The position numbers were made by a program, and so were the translations under genes. From the NCBI RefSeq assembly GCF_000710775.1, contig NZ_JOJP01000001.1, positions 959,400-1,023,399 on the forward strand: a DNA stretch of 64,000 nt, in the 5' to 3' direction. Shown piece after piece: positions 45,091-54,612 of this stretch. This DNA is from Endozoicomonas elysicola. GTDB lineage: Bacteria; Pseudomonadota; Gammaproteobacteria; Pseudomonadales; Endozoicomonadaceae. The notes beneath the pieces are model-generated. The model saw only the letters and a list, made by a program, of their open reading frames with translations. It did no database searches and had not been told where the DNA came from. Positions within the stretch are counted from its first letter, which is position 1. The number at the start of each line of letters is the position of its first letter.

Positions 45091-45660
45091 ATGGTTAAGC
45101 CTGTCAGCTTTGCAGATCCGAAAAAGTGCAGTGAGATATTCGACTCAGAGCATCGTGTCGAATGGCAGAACACGCCTCATGTATTGAACAGTCTGGCACT
45201 CCGTGAAGATACCTCAATTGCGGATGTTGGTGCCGGTACTGGCTATTTTGCCAGCCAGTTTGCCCGTCTTGCGCCCAGGGGGAAGATCTATGCGCTGGAC
45301 ACCGAGGCCTGTATGGTCAGCTATATGGATCAGCGCTTCAGGGAGGAGGGGTTATCCAATATAGAAACCAGGTTGTGTGAACATACAGATCCCTGTCTTC
45401 CTGAGTCGGTTGATATTGTTTTTCTGGCTAATGTTTATCGTTTTATCCAGGATCGTCCCCGCTTTCTGAGTAACCTGCATCAGCAAATCGACGATAAGGT
45501 GATGGTTGTGTTTGTTGATTTCAGGGGTGGCCACGCCAGGGTAAAGCCTGCCCAAGCTCTGGATGAAGTTCGTCAGGCAGGTTTTCATATTATGAACATG
45601 GACAGCAGTGGTTGTCCTGATCATTACATCATGACGTTTAGAAAGGACGCTTGCCTTTAA
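45091..45660 (+). CDS. Class I SAM-dependent methyltransferase
   Basis: About 189 residues. The SAM-binding motif I reads IADVGAGTGYFASQFARL, motif II is KIYALDTEACMVSYM, and the post-II acidic strand is VDIVFLANVYRFI. The last third has the usual beta-hairpin end (FHIMNMDSSGCPDHYIMTFRK). These resemble UbiE/Arsenite-type small-molecule methyltransferases more than RNA enzymes, but the substrate cannot be read. GAGGAG lies 11 bases before the ATG at 45091 and only five before an in-frame TTG at 45085, so the start is uncertain. It is convergent with the efflux operon. Confidence 0.85.
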   Translation: MVKPVSFADPKKCSEIFDSEHRVEWQNTPHVLNSLALREDTSIADVGAGTGYFASQFARLAPRGKIYALDTEACMVSYMDQRFREEGLSNIETRLCEHTDPCLPESVDIVFLANVYRFIQDRPRFLSNLHQQIDDKVMVVFVDFRGGHARVKPAQALDEVRQAGFHIMNMDSSGCPDHYIMTFRKDACL

Positions 45661-45705
45661 ATGACAAGCATCCATTTTAAAGTTACTCAAAACACAGGCA
45701 GTAAG

Positions 45706-48700
45706 TCAGCTCTTTAGAGGAACTTCAGCCTCATAAGCCGTGTTGGTAAACACCCCTTTAATATCTTCAAGCACTGAGTACATGCAGGGCAGCAGAAGCA
45801 ACGTGATAAAGGTGGCAAATAGAATACCAAAGCCAAGGGATATAGCCATGGGGATCATAAACCTGGCCTGATTGGAGGTTTCCAGAATCATGGGAGCCAG
45901 ACCACCAAAGGTCGTAAGCGTTGTGAGAATGATTGGGCGGAAGCGACGATGACAAGCTTCTAGCAGGGCGTCATGCACTCCAAGCATGTCCTTCTCCCGT
46001 CGCTCATTGGCTTCTGTTACCAGAATAAGACTGTCGTTAATTACTACACCGCTGAGGGCCAGTACACCCAGTAAGCTTACTACGCTCATGGTATAGCCAA
46101 GGGCAACATGGCCCAGCACAGAGCCAATCAGCCCAAAAGGAATAATGGCCATGATAATAAATGGCTGACTGTAACTACGGAATGGAATCGCCAGCAGGCA
46201 GTACAGGGCCAGCATTACCATAATGCCGTTCACGAATAGACTGTCCATGCTCTCTTTCTGCTCAATCTGATCTCCACGGAAACCGATATCCAGTCCGGGG
46301 TAGCTCTGCTTCAGGATTGGAAAAGTCTCCTCTGACAGCGTCTGGCTCAAGGTCATGGCTTCTGACGATGGGGTAATATCAGCGCTGACAATAACCCGGC
46401 GTCGGCCTTCCCGTCGTTGGATGACAGAGGCGGAGTAATCACGGGTGATACTGGCAACCTGCCCAAGGGGAACGTAATCATTACCAACCCGAACCGGTAA
46501 CTGCTCCAGATCGAACTCACTGGCACGCTGGTAGTCTGGCAGCATGACTTTGATGTCAACCTCTTCACTGCCCCGTTGCTGGCGAATAGAGCGCACCCCA
46601 TTAAAGGCAGAGCGAACCTGTTTGGCCAGTTCCTTTTCATTCAGACCCAGACTTTGCCCAGCAGGCAGTAGTTTCAGATTCAGCTTGCTGCTGCCGGATG
46701 AGAATGTGTTTTCAATATCAATAACACCGGCGTAACCGGCGAGCATCATGGCCAGCTCATTACTGGCTTCTTCAAGCATATTGTTGTCATGATGGCGCAT
46801 TTCAATGGTGACACCGGCGACATCACTGCCAGGGCCGCTGCCTGCTGATGAGAAACGAATACCTTCAACCCCGGGAATAGTACCGGTGGACTCCCGCCAG
46901 AGCCGGGAGACTTCTTTGGTGCTCATTGTTCTAACTTCAGAAGGCTGGAGGAACATACGAACAATGATGATAAATTCGCCATCAAGGTTCCGCTGTATAC
47001 TGGAGATGCCCTTGACCAGTGCTTTGCCACCGTTTTCATCCATGACTTTCTGTGCGGAGCGTTCCAGTCGATGACGAATGGCTGTGGCGTCCTCCAGAGA
47101 AGTTCCTACTGGCAGAGTTGCCCGACCTACCGAAAACTCGGCTTCCACTTTTGGCATGGTGGTAAAACCCATATGGCCACCGGCAATATAGCTGATCGAT
47201 GTCATTAACATGGCAATGCCCAGGGCAACCACGAGATAGCGGAACTCCAGCAGTACACGCATCACCGGTTTGTAGAAATGGACAATTAATCGGTTCAGCC
47301 CTCGGTTGAAAAGGGCCTGCAGTGCCGTGGCAAAGCGAAAGATCAGTGCCGGATTATCATTCTTAAGGTGTACCAGGTGGGCAGGGAGAATGAACAGGGC
47401 CTCAATCCAGGAAATGGCAAATACGGTGATCACCACCAGGGGAATGACCTGGAACATCATGCCCATGGTTCCGGGCAGGAACCAGATGGGAATAAACGCT
47501 ACGATGTTGGTCAGGATGCTGAATGTCAGGGGAACGGCAATATCCTTAACACCGATAATGGCCGCCTGGGCAAACGGCATTCCCTGATTCATATGATCGT
47601 AGACGTTTTCCCCGGCAATAATGGCGTCATCCACCACAATGCCCAATGCGATGATAAAGGCAAACATGGAAATCATATTGATGGATACATCCATGGCGGG
47701 AAGGAAAATCAGGGAGCCCAGAAAGGCCGTTGGAATACCCATGGTGACCCAGAAGGCCAGACGCAGATCCAGAAACAGTGCCAGTACCACCAGAACGAGA
47801 ACCAGCCCTGAAAAGGCATTTTTTAACAGCAGTGCCATACGCTGTTCATAAAGAATGGCATCGTCGTTTACGATTTCCAGAAGGATACCCGGAGGAAGCA
47901 GTGCCTGAAGCTGTGGCATCATGTCATGAACTGCTTCAGAAATACCGATGGGTGTCTGGTCACCAACCCGGTATATCTTGATGCTGGTGGATGGTTTGCC
48001 GTTATAGAAAAACGAGAATTTACGATCAGCAAAACCATCTTCTATTGTGGCGATTTCATCCAGATAGATATGGCCTCCTTGGGCAGTACTGACCACGGGG
48101 ACGGAAGAAAAATCTTTTGCCCACTCCTGACGATTATCCACCTCAACCAGTATATCCCCGCCAGCTGTTTCGAGCTTACCGCCGGACTGGGTAACGGCGT
48201 AGCGGGAAATGCTGTTGGACAGGCTATCCAGGGTCAGCCCGTATCGTTCGAGATTCTCTTTATCAACGTAGACTTTGACTTCATATTTGGAGGCCCAGTG
48301 CATTTCCACCTGGGTCAGGTAGGGTGATCGCAGCAGGGTGTCCCTAACCAGGCTGGTGGTTTCCCTGAGAGCAACCGGGTCAACGTCGCCATACAGAATC
48401 AACTCCATGGATTCATGCTGGATGGCAGAACGGGTGACCCTGGGTTTTTCAGCACCGGCTGGCAGGTTGGTTCGGTTTACTTCACTTTCAATCTCGCCAA
48501 GCACCCGGTCCACATTCACATTATTAACCAGCTCGGCGGTAATATTGGCAAAACCACCCAGTGCCCTGGAGTTGACCTGTTTGATCCCTTCAATCCCCCG
48601 GATGGCATTCTCAATGGGCAGAACAATACCCATTTCCATCTCATCCGGTGTGGCGCCACTGTAACTGACTGTTATTTTTACCGAGTTCAGCTGATAGTTG

Positions 48701-48843
48701 GGGTAAACTTCTTTCCTGATCTGGAAAGACGTCAGAAGCCCACCAACAATAAAGAACAGCATCAGCAGGTTGGCGGTGACACTGTTGCGGGCCATCCAGG
48801 CGATCGGCCCCCGGTTGATCAATGCATCTGACAGGCGGCTCAC
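45706..48843 (-). CDS. RND-family efflux pump, inner-membrane transporter
   Basis: 1045 residues with the full RND plan: TM1 (TANLLMLFFIVGGLL), the first porter loop (EVYPNYQLNSVKITVSYSGA), a bundle of TM2-6 with the proton-relay pair in IALGIVVDDAIIAGENVYDH, the second loop, and TM8-12 (LLGVLALSGVVINDSLILV). It belongs to the HAE1-like group but the sequence EVYPNYQLNSV differs from AcrB's start, so the substrate is not predictable. It overlaps the adaptor gene by four bases and is the last gene of the operon. Trimeric; pumps drugs, bile-like compounds or lipids across the envelope with the adaptor and channel below. Confidence 0.93.
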   Translation of the reverse strand: MSRLSDALINRGPIAWMARNSVTANLLMLFFIVGGLLTSFQIRKEVYPNYQLNSVKITVSYSGATPDEMEMGIVLPIENAIRGIEGIKQVNSRALGGFANITAELVNNVNVDRVLGEIESEVNRTNLPAGAEKPRVTRSAIQHESMELILYGDVDPVALRETTSLVRDTLLRSPYLTQVEMHWASKYEVKVYVDKENLERYGLTLDSLSNSISRYAVTQSGGKLETAGGDILVEVDNRQEWAKDFSSVPVVSTAQGGHIYLDEIATIEDGFADRKFSFFYNGKPSTSIKIYRVGDQTPIGISEAVHDMMPQLQALLPPGILLEIVNDDAILYEQRMALLLKNAFSGLVLVLVVLALFLDLRLAFWVTMGIPTAFLGSLIFLPAMDVSINMISMFAFIIALGIVVDDAIIAGENVYDHMNQGMPFAQAAIIGVKDIAVPLTFSILTNIVAFIPIWFLPGTMGMMFQVIPLVVITVFAISWIEALFILPAHLVHLKNDNPALIFRFATALQALFNRGLNRLIVHFYKPVMRVLLEFRYLVVALGIAMLMTSISYIAGGHMGFTTMPKVEAEFSVGRATLPVGTSLEDATAIRHRLERSAQKVMDENGGKALVKGISSIQRNLDGEFIIIVRMFLQPSEVRTMSTKEVSRLWRESTGTIPGVEGIRFSSAGSGPGSDVAGVTIEMRHHDNNMLEEASNELAMMLAGYAGVIDIENTFSSGSSKLNLKLLPAGQSLGLNEKELAKQVRSAFNGVRSIRQQRGSEEVDIKVMLPDYQRASEFDLEQLPVRVGNDYVPLGQVASITRDYSASVIQRREGRRRVIVSADITPSSEAMTLSQTLSEETFPILKQSYPGLDIGFRGDQIEQKESMDSLFVNGIMVMLALYCLLAIPFRSYSQPFIIMAIIPFGLIGSVLGHVALGYTMSVVSLLGVLALSGVVINDSLILVTEANERREKDMLGVHDALLEACHRRFRPIILTTLTTFGGLAPMILETSNQARFMIPMAISLGFGILFATFITLLLLPCMYSVLEDIKGVFTNTAYEAEVPLKS

Positions 48844-50105
48844 AGTCTCTCCTCTGACGCTGGTTGACCGGATTCATTCAGGGCTATCGCCTGCTTCTTC
48901 TTTTCCCGTTCATCGGTGCGCAGGGCAATGCCTTCAATGGCACCGGGTAGAGAGGTGGTCACCAACTTTTCACCGGCCACCAGGCCTCCATTGATCAACA
49001 CATCATCACGTCCGTGGTAAGCGATGGAAACTTCGCGGGATTCCAGCTTATTGTCACCATCCATCAGCCAGACACGATTGCCTTGTTGCAACAACCGCCG
49101 GGGCAGGCTGACGACATGATCAATCTGGTGACCCCGGATTTCGGCCTGCAGGAACTCATTCACCAGAATTTTGGGCTTGTCCCGGTTATCCGGTTTGAGG
49201 GAGAGAGGGTCTTTGATTTCTACCAGTATCGTCGCGGTTCTGACCTTGTCATCCAGTTCGGGCAGCAGACTGACCAGACAGCCCTGACGATACATGTCCT
49301 CGGGCCAGCTCACGGTATTTCGGATATGTACCCGGGAGCCCTTACACTCATTTACTGTCGTATTTTCTCCAGATGCTGGAAAGGTAAGCCATGTCAGATA
49401 CTGGGCTGGCAGGCTGACTTCCAGCCAGAATGCATCGGTAGCGACCAGGTCAAAAAGATTGGTGTTTTCCTGAATGACGCTGCCAATGCTGACGTGTCGG
49501 GCACGTATCTGGCCATCAAAAGGCGCCTTGATATGGGTCCGTTCATAGTCAATCTGTGCTTCGGTCAGCTCGGCTTCAGCCCGTTTCAGGCTTGCTTCCG
49601 CTTCCGCCAGCTGTGGCTTTCTCAACACCAGCGCGATTTCATTATCTGACAGGGTATTACCGGAAAGTTCATATTCGAGACGGGCAACTCTGTGTCGGCC
49701 TTTTTCCTCTTCAAGGGTAGCCTGTGCTTTTGCCACACCGGCTCTGGCTTTCTGAATGGCCAGCTCATGATCCCGGGGATCAATCTGGAGCAGCACTTCA
49801 CCTCTGGAAATCTGCCCACCGGGAATGTACTGGTCTGGCAGCCGGGTGATTTCACCCTTCAGCCGGGAACGAAGGTTGACTTCATGTATCGCCCTGACCT
49901 GACCATTGCCGGTGATCACAGGGCGTGCTGATTCAGTCTGGACGGTGTGAGTCTGCACCAGTCGGGCAACCGTCTGCCCTTTGCGGGCACGGATTCTGGG
50001 CTTGCTTTCCAGGTAGTAACTGGCAGCCGCAGCACCCAGTACCAGTACCAGACAGGGGGCAATGATTTTGAACCATCGCCTGCTATTATCCAGAGTCAGC
50101 TTCAT
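48840..50105 (-). CDS. RND periplasmic adaptor (membrane fusion protein)
   Basis: 421 residues. A single N-terminal helix (IIAPCLVLVLGAAAASYYL) anchors it in the inner membrane. Barrel-sandwich (lipoyl) halves read ITGNGQVRAIHEVNLRSRL and IKAPFDGQIRARHVSIGSVI, flanking a coiled-coil hairpin (AIQKARAGVAKAQATLEEEK...EAEASLKRAEAELTEAQID). Beta-barrel and membrane-proximal domains follow, and the tail is Lys/Glu-rich. It bridges the pump and the outer-membrane channel. Both ends overlap neighbouring genes by four bases, showing tight coupling. Confidence 0.93.
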   Translation of the reverse strand: MKLTLDNSRRWFKIIAPCLVLVLGAAAASYYLESKPRIRARKGQTVARLVQTHTVQTESARPVITGNGQVRAIHEVNLRSRLKGEITRLPDQYIPGGQISRGEVLLQIDPRDHELAIQKARAGVAKAQATLEEEKGRHRVARLEYELSGNTLSDNEIALVLRKPQLAEAEASLKRAEAELTEAQIDYERTHIKAPFDGQIRARHVSIGSVIQENTNLFDLVATDAFWLEVSLPAQYLTWLTFPASGENTTVNECKGSRVHIRNTVSWPEDMYRQGCLVSLLPELDDKVRTATILVEIKDPLSLKPDNRDKPKILVNEFLQAEIRGHQIDHVVSLPRRLLQQGNRVWLMDGDNKLESREVSIAYHGRDDVLINGGLVAGEKLVTTSLPGAIEGIALRTDEREKKKQAIALNESGQPASEERL

Positions 50106-51532
50106 TGCCCAATCGTCTCCGAAGGTACTGTGCTCAGCAGCTCGCCGTTGCTGCCAATGGTTATTATTCTGCCGCCCAGCGACTGATAGAGAGCGATCCG
50201 TCGGTCCAGTACCTGACGTTCGATATTCACTGAGCGCAACTGCAAATCAAACAGCCGTTCCTGTGCGTTCAGTACATCAAGGTACTGTTGAATACCCTGG
50301 CGATAGCGGGCACTTTCAATATCAAGAATATTGCTGGCCAGTCGGGTCTGCTCCTGCAAACTGTTCAGTTGCTCCTGCTTGCTTTGCTCTTCCAGTAAAC
50401 TGGTTTCCACTTCCCTGAGAGCTGTCAGAACTGTCTGGGTGTAGTCATAAAACGCGCGGGTTGCCCGGGTTTCTGCCTGCTTCTGCTGACTTGCCAGCTG
50501 GCCACCGCTAAAGATGGGAATGTTCATACTGATGGCGAAATCGGTTGCCCAGAGATCAAACAGCTCATCCAGATCATTGGTGCTCAGATCTGCCCCTGCG
50601 GTTAAGGTAAACGACGGTAGACGTGCTGAAATGGCTTCAGCAACTTTATGCCGCCGAGCCTGATACTGGTACCAGCGGTCACGGATATCCGGCCGGTTCT
50701 CAATCAGCTCCGCAGGTATACCTGTGGAAGGTAGAGGAGGTAGCTCTGGAAAGCGGGAGTACTGCCACGACGGTTCTGCAGAAGGGCTTTTACCCAGCAG
50801 TACGTTCAGTTGGAAGGCCAGTATGTTTTTCCGTCGAAGGGTTTGCTGATGGTCTGCTCGAATTTCTTCCTCGAGCTGCTCCTGACGCCATACCGTACTG
50901 ATCGAGTCCTGACCGCTCAGGTAACGTAACCGGGAGATTTCGGTAACCTGCTGGATATTGGTCAATTGTGCAGTGAGTATTTCCAGTCGTGCATTCTGCT
51001 CTGATAATTGATACCAGGTCCGTGCAATATTGCCAGCCAGAGAAATGGCTGCTGACTGCAGCACTTCAGAGCTTGCCAGGTATTCATTAACGGCCGCTTC
51101 TTTGCGGTTACTCAGCCGCCCCCACAGATCAATTTCCCAGTGTGAGTTGAGCCCGAACACAATGTTGTCGTTCTGATAGATGTTGCCGTTTTCCTGCATG
51201 TTCCGGCGGTAGCCTGGCTTGATCGATCCACTCAATGAGGGATACAGACTGGAACCCTGAATATCAGCTTGAGCAGCAGCTTCTTCCAGTCGTGCGAGAT
51301 ATGACTTCAGGGAAAAGTTATTGGACAGGGCGTCTTTCACCAGTCGGTTCAGCTGAGGGTCGTTAAACTCCTGCCACCAGTAATCGGACGCCGTGTGTTT
51401 GCCGGACTGGGTAAATTGCTTCTGCAGGTCAGGCATATTCTCTGTCTGGTCTGCAGGCATGAACGAACAGCCCGTTAAAACATAAAGCAGAACAAGGAGC
51501 GGTAACCGTTGTCTAAAAGTGTGATTGGTCAT
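50102..51532 (-). CDS. Outer-membrane efflux channel lipoprotein (NodT/TolC family)
   Basis: 476 residues. A lipobox LTGC near residue 22 marks it as a lipoprotein, typical of the NodT/OprM branch. The two-fold repeated TolC fold is visible: DPQLNRLVKDALSNNFSLKSYLARLEEAAAQADI and the later RPDIRDRWYQYQARRHKVAEA, with GLNSHWEIDLWGRLSNRKEA and ISMNIPIFSGGQLASQQ as the barrel parts. It is the first gene of the operon, starting 70 bases from a pair of palindromes. It works with the adaptor and pump that follow. Confidence 0.92.
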   Translation of the reverse strand: MTNHTFRQRLPLLVLLYVLTGCSFMPADQTENMPDLQKQFTQSGKHTASDYWWQEFNDPQLNRLVKDALSNNFSLKSYLARLEEAAAQADIQGSSLYPSLSGSIKPGYRRNMQENGNIYQNDNIVFGLNSHWEIDLWGRLSNRKEAAVNEYLASSEVLQSAAISLAGNIARTWYQLSEQNARLEILTAQLTNIQQVTEISRLRYLSGQDSISTVWRQEQLEEEIRADHQQTLRRKNILAFQLNVLLGKSPSAEPSWQYSRFPELPPLPSTGIPAELIENRPDIRDRWYQYQARRHKVAEAISARLPSFTLTAGADLSTNDLDELFDLWATDFAISMNIPIFSGGQLASQQKQAETRATRAFYDYTQTVLTALREVETSLLEEQSKQEQLNSLQEQTRLASNILDIESARYRQGIQQYLDVLNAQERLFDLQLRSVNIERQVLDRRIALYQSLGGRIITIGSNGELLSTVPSETIGQ

Positions 51533-51601
51533 CAGGCAGGATTAATTTATGGACTGGAAAACCTTTCAGAGGTGGGTTTTAAAGCATTTTCCTGTCCAGT
51601 G

Positions 51602-51649
51602 TTATGATTCTGGTCATAAACTTTGTAGAAACAATTCTACAAAGTTTAT
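51602..51649. promoter_or_regulatory. Overlapping palindromes upstream of the efflux operon
   Basis: ATAAACTTTGTAGAA and TTCTACAAAGTTTAT (51616-51630 and 51635-51649) form a perfect 15-base inverted repeat with a four-base centre. A second palindrome, TTATGA-N6-TCATAA (51602-51619), overlaps its left edge. They lie 70-117 bases upstream of the channel gene. No T run flanks either side, so an operator for a repressor is as likely as a terminator for the amidohydrolase gene. Confidence 0.55.
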
Positions 51650-51677
51650 CCAGTAATTTTTATCTCGTCAGGAGGGC

Positions 51678-53105
51678 TCAGTCAAAGCGATACAGTTCAT
51701 TCCCTATGATGGTTCCACGTATCAGAAAAGCGGGTTGATTATTTGAACCGGGCTTTGGTGTAAAGAAAAATAATTCAGCAACTTGCCCTTCTGCCAGTGT
51801 AGTTTGTGGAATTTCCGGAAATACCGTATGAGCTCCATGTTGAAGTCGTTGTACCAATTCACACAGAGCCTGCTCTCCTTTCTGCCAGGCCCGGAACAGT
51901 ACAGTAGTGAATGTATCTGTACATCTTGGGTGTACCTGGCCAAGGCCAAAGCTGTCAGAAGCGATAAAGGTTTCCGGCTGTGCCAGCAGCCAGAGCAAAT
52001 CCTCTTCCTCGCAGAATGCACGCTGATAGGTTCCGCCACCATTGAGCGTCCTGCAGATTGTCAGTAATGCCTTTTCCAGACTTTCTCCCAGTTCACTGGC
52101 AATAGTTCCCAGTGTCTTCTGGTTGAATTGGGCATGATCACAAACGATGGTGGTTTCTGCCAGCCTGGGTGGCGGGTTGTCTACCAGCCATTGGCAGACA
52201 TCCTCTTCGCTCTGCTCCTGCCAGAAATCTGTGGTTGGGAACAGGGATGTCAGCGTGGTGGAGGCGAAAGCAAATGGGTATGTATCCCAGCTTAATGGAA
52301 ACGCACTGTTTTTCTGCCATTCCAGCAGTGTTTGATAACGCTCTGGAAACAGGCCCTTGTGGCTGGCTCCCCCGAATTTCAGGTGGCTGATATGGCACCG
52401 TGCCGCTGTTCCTTCATGCCAGCTCATGACTTCCTGAATACTCTCAAGGATCCGGTCCTGCTGATCTCTTACATGGTAGCTACAGCATACAGGCAGTCGG
52501 GTAAGCAGGCTGTTCATAAACCGGTATAGGCGCTCCGGAGGAAGGCTTTTTACCGGATGATAGTTCAGGCTGAGACTGAAACCCTGGAAAGGATAGCTCT
52601 GGTATTGCTCAATGCATGCATTGATTCTTTCTTCCAGAACATCATCGCTGCTGAGTGGGTAGTTATAGAGAAAACTGTTGATACCAAAGAGTTGATATTT
52701 TTTGACCGGCCCTGTCTGCTCAAGAGTCTTGAAAAAATGCTCCCATGAGGTGCTGAGCATGGCGGTATCACCGAGAAACCCAGTGTAGCGGATATAATCG
52801 TCACGTGACGTTGATTCCGGATACACAGGATGGAAGCCACAAAGCCCCGTGACCTGGCGGGTGACTCCCTGGCCAAGTGCGTAATCACGGGCCCTTGAAT
52901 CACTGGCGGTAAAGTCTGCATGGGTATGGATATCGGTAATGCCGGGAATGATATAGCCGCCTTCCAGGTTAAGCGCTGCCTCATCAGCTTCCTGTGTTCC
53001 ACTGTGGCAGATAATGCCATTGTGAACCCGGAAATAAGGCATGAATATGAACTGCTGGCCATCCCAGACATGGGCATTCAGAAATAGTGCTGATAGTGAA
53101 TTCAC
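51678..53105 (-). CDS. D-aminoacylase-like amidohydrolase
   Basis: 475 residues of the amidohydrolase superfamily. IIPGITDIHTHAD carries the metal ligands His60 and His62 with Asp64. Further family marks are YHVRDQQDRILESIQEVM, CHISHLKFGG, LSWDTYPFAFAS and SDSFGLGQVHPRCTDTF, the pattern of N-acyl-D-amino-acid deacylases and related D-glutamate deacylases. No signal peptide, so cytoplasmic. It probably removes acyl groups from D-amino acids or a similar amide. The stop is near the palindrome upstream of the efflux genes. It is divergent from pepT, with 180 bases between the chosen starts; both act on peptide-like substrates, but a shared pathway is not shown. Confidence 0.82.
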   Translation of the reverse strand: MNSLSALFLNAHVWDGQQFIFMPYFRVHNGIICHSGTQEADEAALNLEGGYIIPGITDIHTHADFTASDSRARDYALGQGVTRQVTGLCGFHPVYPESTSRDDYIRYTGFLGDTAMLSTSWEHFFKTLEQTGPVKKYQLFGINSFLYNYPLSSDDVLEERINACIEQYQSYPFQGFSLSLNYHPVKSLPPERLYRFMNSLLTRLPVCCSYHVRDQQDRILESIQEVMSWHEGTAARCHISHLKFGGASHKGLFPERYQTLLEWQKNSAFPLSWDTYPFAFASTTLTSLFPTTDFWQEQSEEDVCQWLVDNPPPRLAETTIVCDHAQFNQKTLGTIASELGESLEKALLTICRTLNGGGTYQRAFCEEEDLLWLLAQPETFIASDSFGLGQVHPRCTDTFTTVLFRAWQKGEQALCELVQRLQHGAHTVFPEIPQTTLAEGQVAELFFFTPKPGSNNQPAFLIRGTIIGNELYRFD

Positions 53106-53288
53106 AGTGTTGTTCTTAATGATGTGGACGTAGTAGAAGCACCATAAATCCAGGTTTCATCACTGGGAAATGCCAAAAGCTGATGTGGAATGCCAATTCG
53201 GCATGAATCAGTTGACCGTTGTCATCTGCTCACTGGCATGGTTTCTGATAGCCTGCAGCCTTTGTTAAGCCTGTGCACAGAAGTACCC

Positions 53289-54533
53289 ATGAACATTGTT
53301 GAACGCTTCCTGAACTACACCCGGATTAATACCACCACTCACCGTGAAAACGGTGCTGCTGGCATCATGCCTTCATCTCCAGGCCAGATGGAGTTGGCAA
53401 AATTAGTCGCCAGTGAGCTTGAAGTGCTTGGGCTGGAAGATATCGTATTACGTGACAGTGCAATTTTAACGGCGACTCTGCCGGCCAATACCAACAGGAA
53501 ATTACCTGTCGTATCTTTCTTTGGCCACCTTGATACTAGTGCAGAGCAAACCAGTGATACCCATGCGCAGATTGTTCACTATTCAGGTGGTGATATCTGT
53601 CTGAACAGTGATCTGGATATCGCATTAAAAGCATCAGAGTTTCCGGAGATCGCCCAGTATCAAGGCCAGGATATTATCGTGACGGATGGCACCAGCCTTC
53701 TGGGGGCTGATGATAAGGCGGCTATCGCGGCTATTCTGGATGCATTGCAGACCTTGAAAAATAATCCTGAGATTGAACACGGTACGGTGAAGGTCGCCTT
53801 TGTGCCTGATGAAGAGCAGGGGCTGCGTGGCGCCAAGGCTTTTGATGTGGAAACATTTGGGGCCGATTTTGGCTATACGCTGGATTGTTGTGGCATTGGC
53901 GACTTCGTTCACGAAAACTGGAATGCCGGTGATGCTGTCATTACCTTTACCGGCCAGTCTGCCCATCCCATGTCAGCAAAAGGCAAGCTGAAGAACTCGT
54001 TGCTGATGGCTCATAAATTTATTGCCATGCTGCCAGCGGGTGAAGCGCCGGAATATACAGAGGACCGTGAAGGGTATTACTGGGTTAAAGAGCTTGCTGG
54101 TAACAGTGCCAGAACTGTGTTGAAAATGGATATCCGGGACTTCACTAAAGAAGGTTACCGTAGTCGCATGATGTTCCTGCAGACACTGGCAGAAAACTGT
54201 CAGGCTTTATGGGGTGAAAAGGCGGTCAATATTCAACTGTCTGACCGTTATGAGAATGTGGCCAACAGTCTGGAAGGCGATGCCGGATTTCCTATTGAAA
54301 TTGCCCGAGAAGCCTATGCCCGCAACAACATCACCATGAACGCCGTGCCCATGCGGGGAGGTTACGATGGTGCCGTGCTTTCCCAGAAAGGCCTGCCTTG
54401 TCCGAATATCTTCACCGGCGCTCATAATTTCCATTCAATTTACGAATATCTGCCCGTGAAATCGTTGCAGGCTGCTAGTGATGTAGTGGTGGATGTGATT
54501 CGGGTGACGGCGGAAAAAGATTGGGGAATGTAA
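53289..54533 (+). CDS. pepT: Peptidase T (tripeptide aminopeptidase)
   Basis: M20 zinc aminopeptidase that removes N-terminal residues from tripeptides. 414 residues from the ATG at 53289, which matches the family start (MNIVERFLNYTRINT). The frame is open 33 codons upstream with no family similarity. Metal and active-site stretches are FFGHLDTSAE (His80, Asp82), SLLGADDKAAIAA, VPDEEQGLRGAK, and GAHNFHSIYEYLP near the end, with PMRGGYDGAVLSQKGLP for substrate binding. Cytoplasmic. No FNR box was found, although pepT is anaerobically induced in enteric bacteria. Confidence 0.96.
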   Translation: MNIVERFLNYTRINTTTHRENGAAGIMPSSPGQMELAKLVASELEVLGLEDIVLRDSAILTATLPANTNRKLPVVSFFGHLDTSAEQTSDTHAQIVHYSGGDICLNSDLDIALKASEFPEIAQYQGQDIIVTDGTSLLGADDKAAIAAILDALQTLKNNPEIEHGTVKVAFVPDEEQGLRGAKAFDVETFGADFGYTLDCCGIGDFVHENWNAGDAVITFTGQSAHPMSAKGKLKNSLLMAHKFIAMLPAGEAPEYTEDREGYYWVKELAGNSARTVLKMDIRDFTKEGYRSRMMFLQTLAENCQALWGEKAVNIQLSDRYENVANSLEGDAGFPIEIAREAYARNNITMNAVPMRGGYDGAVLSQKGLPCPNIFTGAHNFHSIYEYLPVKSLQAASDVVVDVIRVTAEKDWGM

Positions 54534-54554
54534 AGCAACAGGCTTTGAATTCAG

Positions 54555-54583
54555 GTTCCATCAGCCTGGTTGGCTGATGGAAC
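54555..54583. terminator. Bidirectional hairpin between pepT and dmsC
   Basis: GTTCCATCAGCC pairs perfectly with GGCTGATGGAAC (12 bases) around TGGTT. It sits between the two convergent stops at 54533 and 54613. A short T-rich stretch follows. Confidence 0.75.
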
Positions 54584-54612
54584 TTGGTTTGAACAAGTCT
54601 TTTATTCTATAA

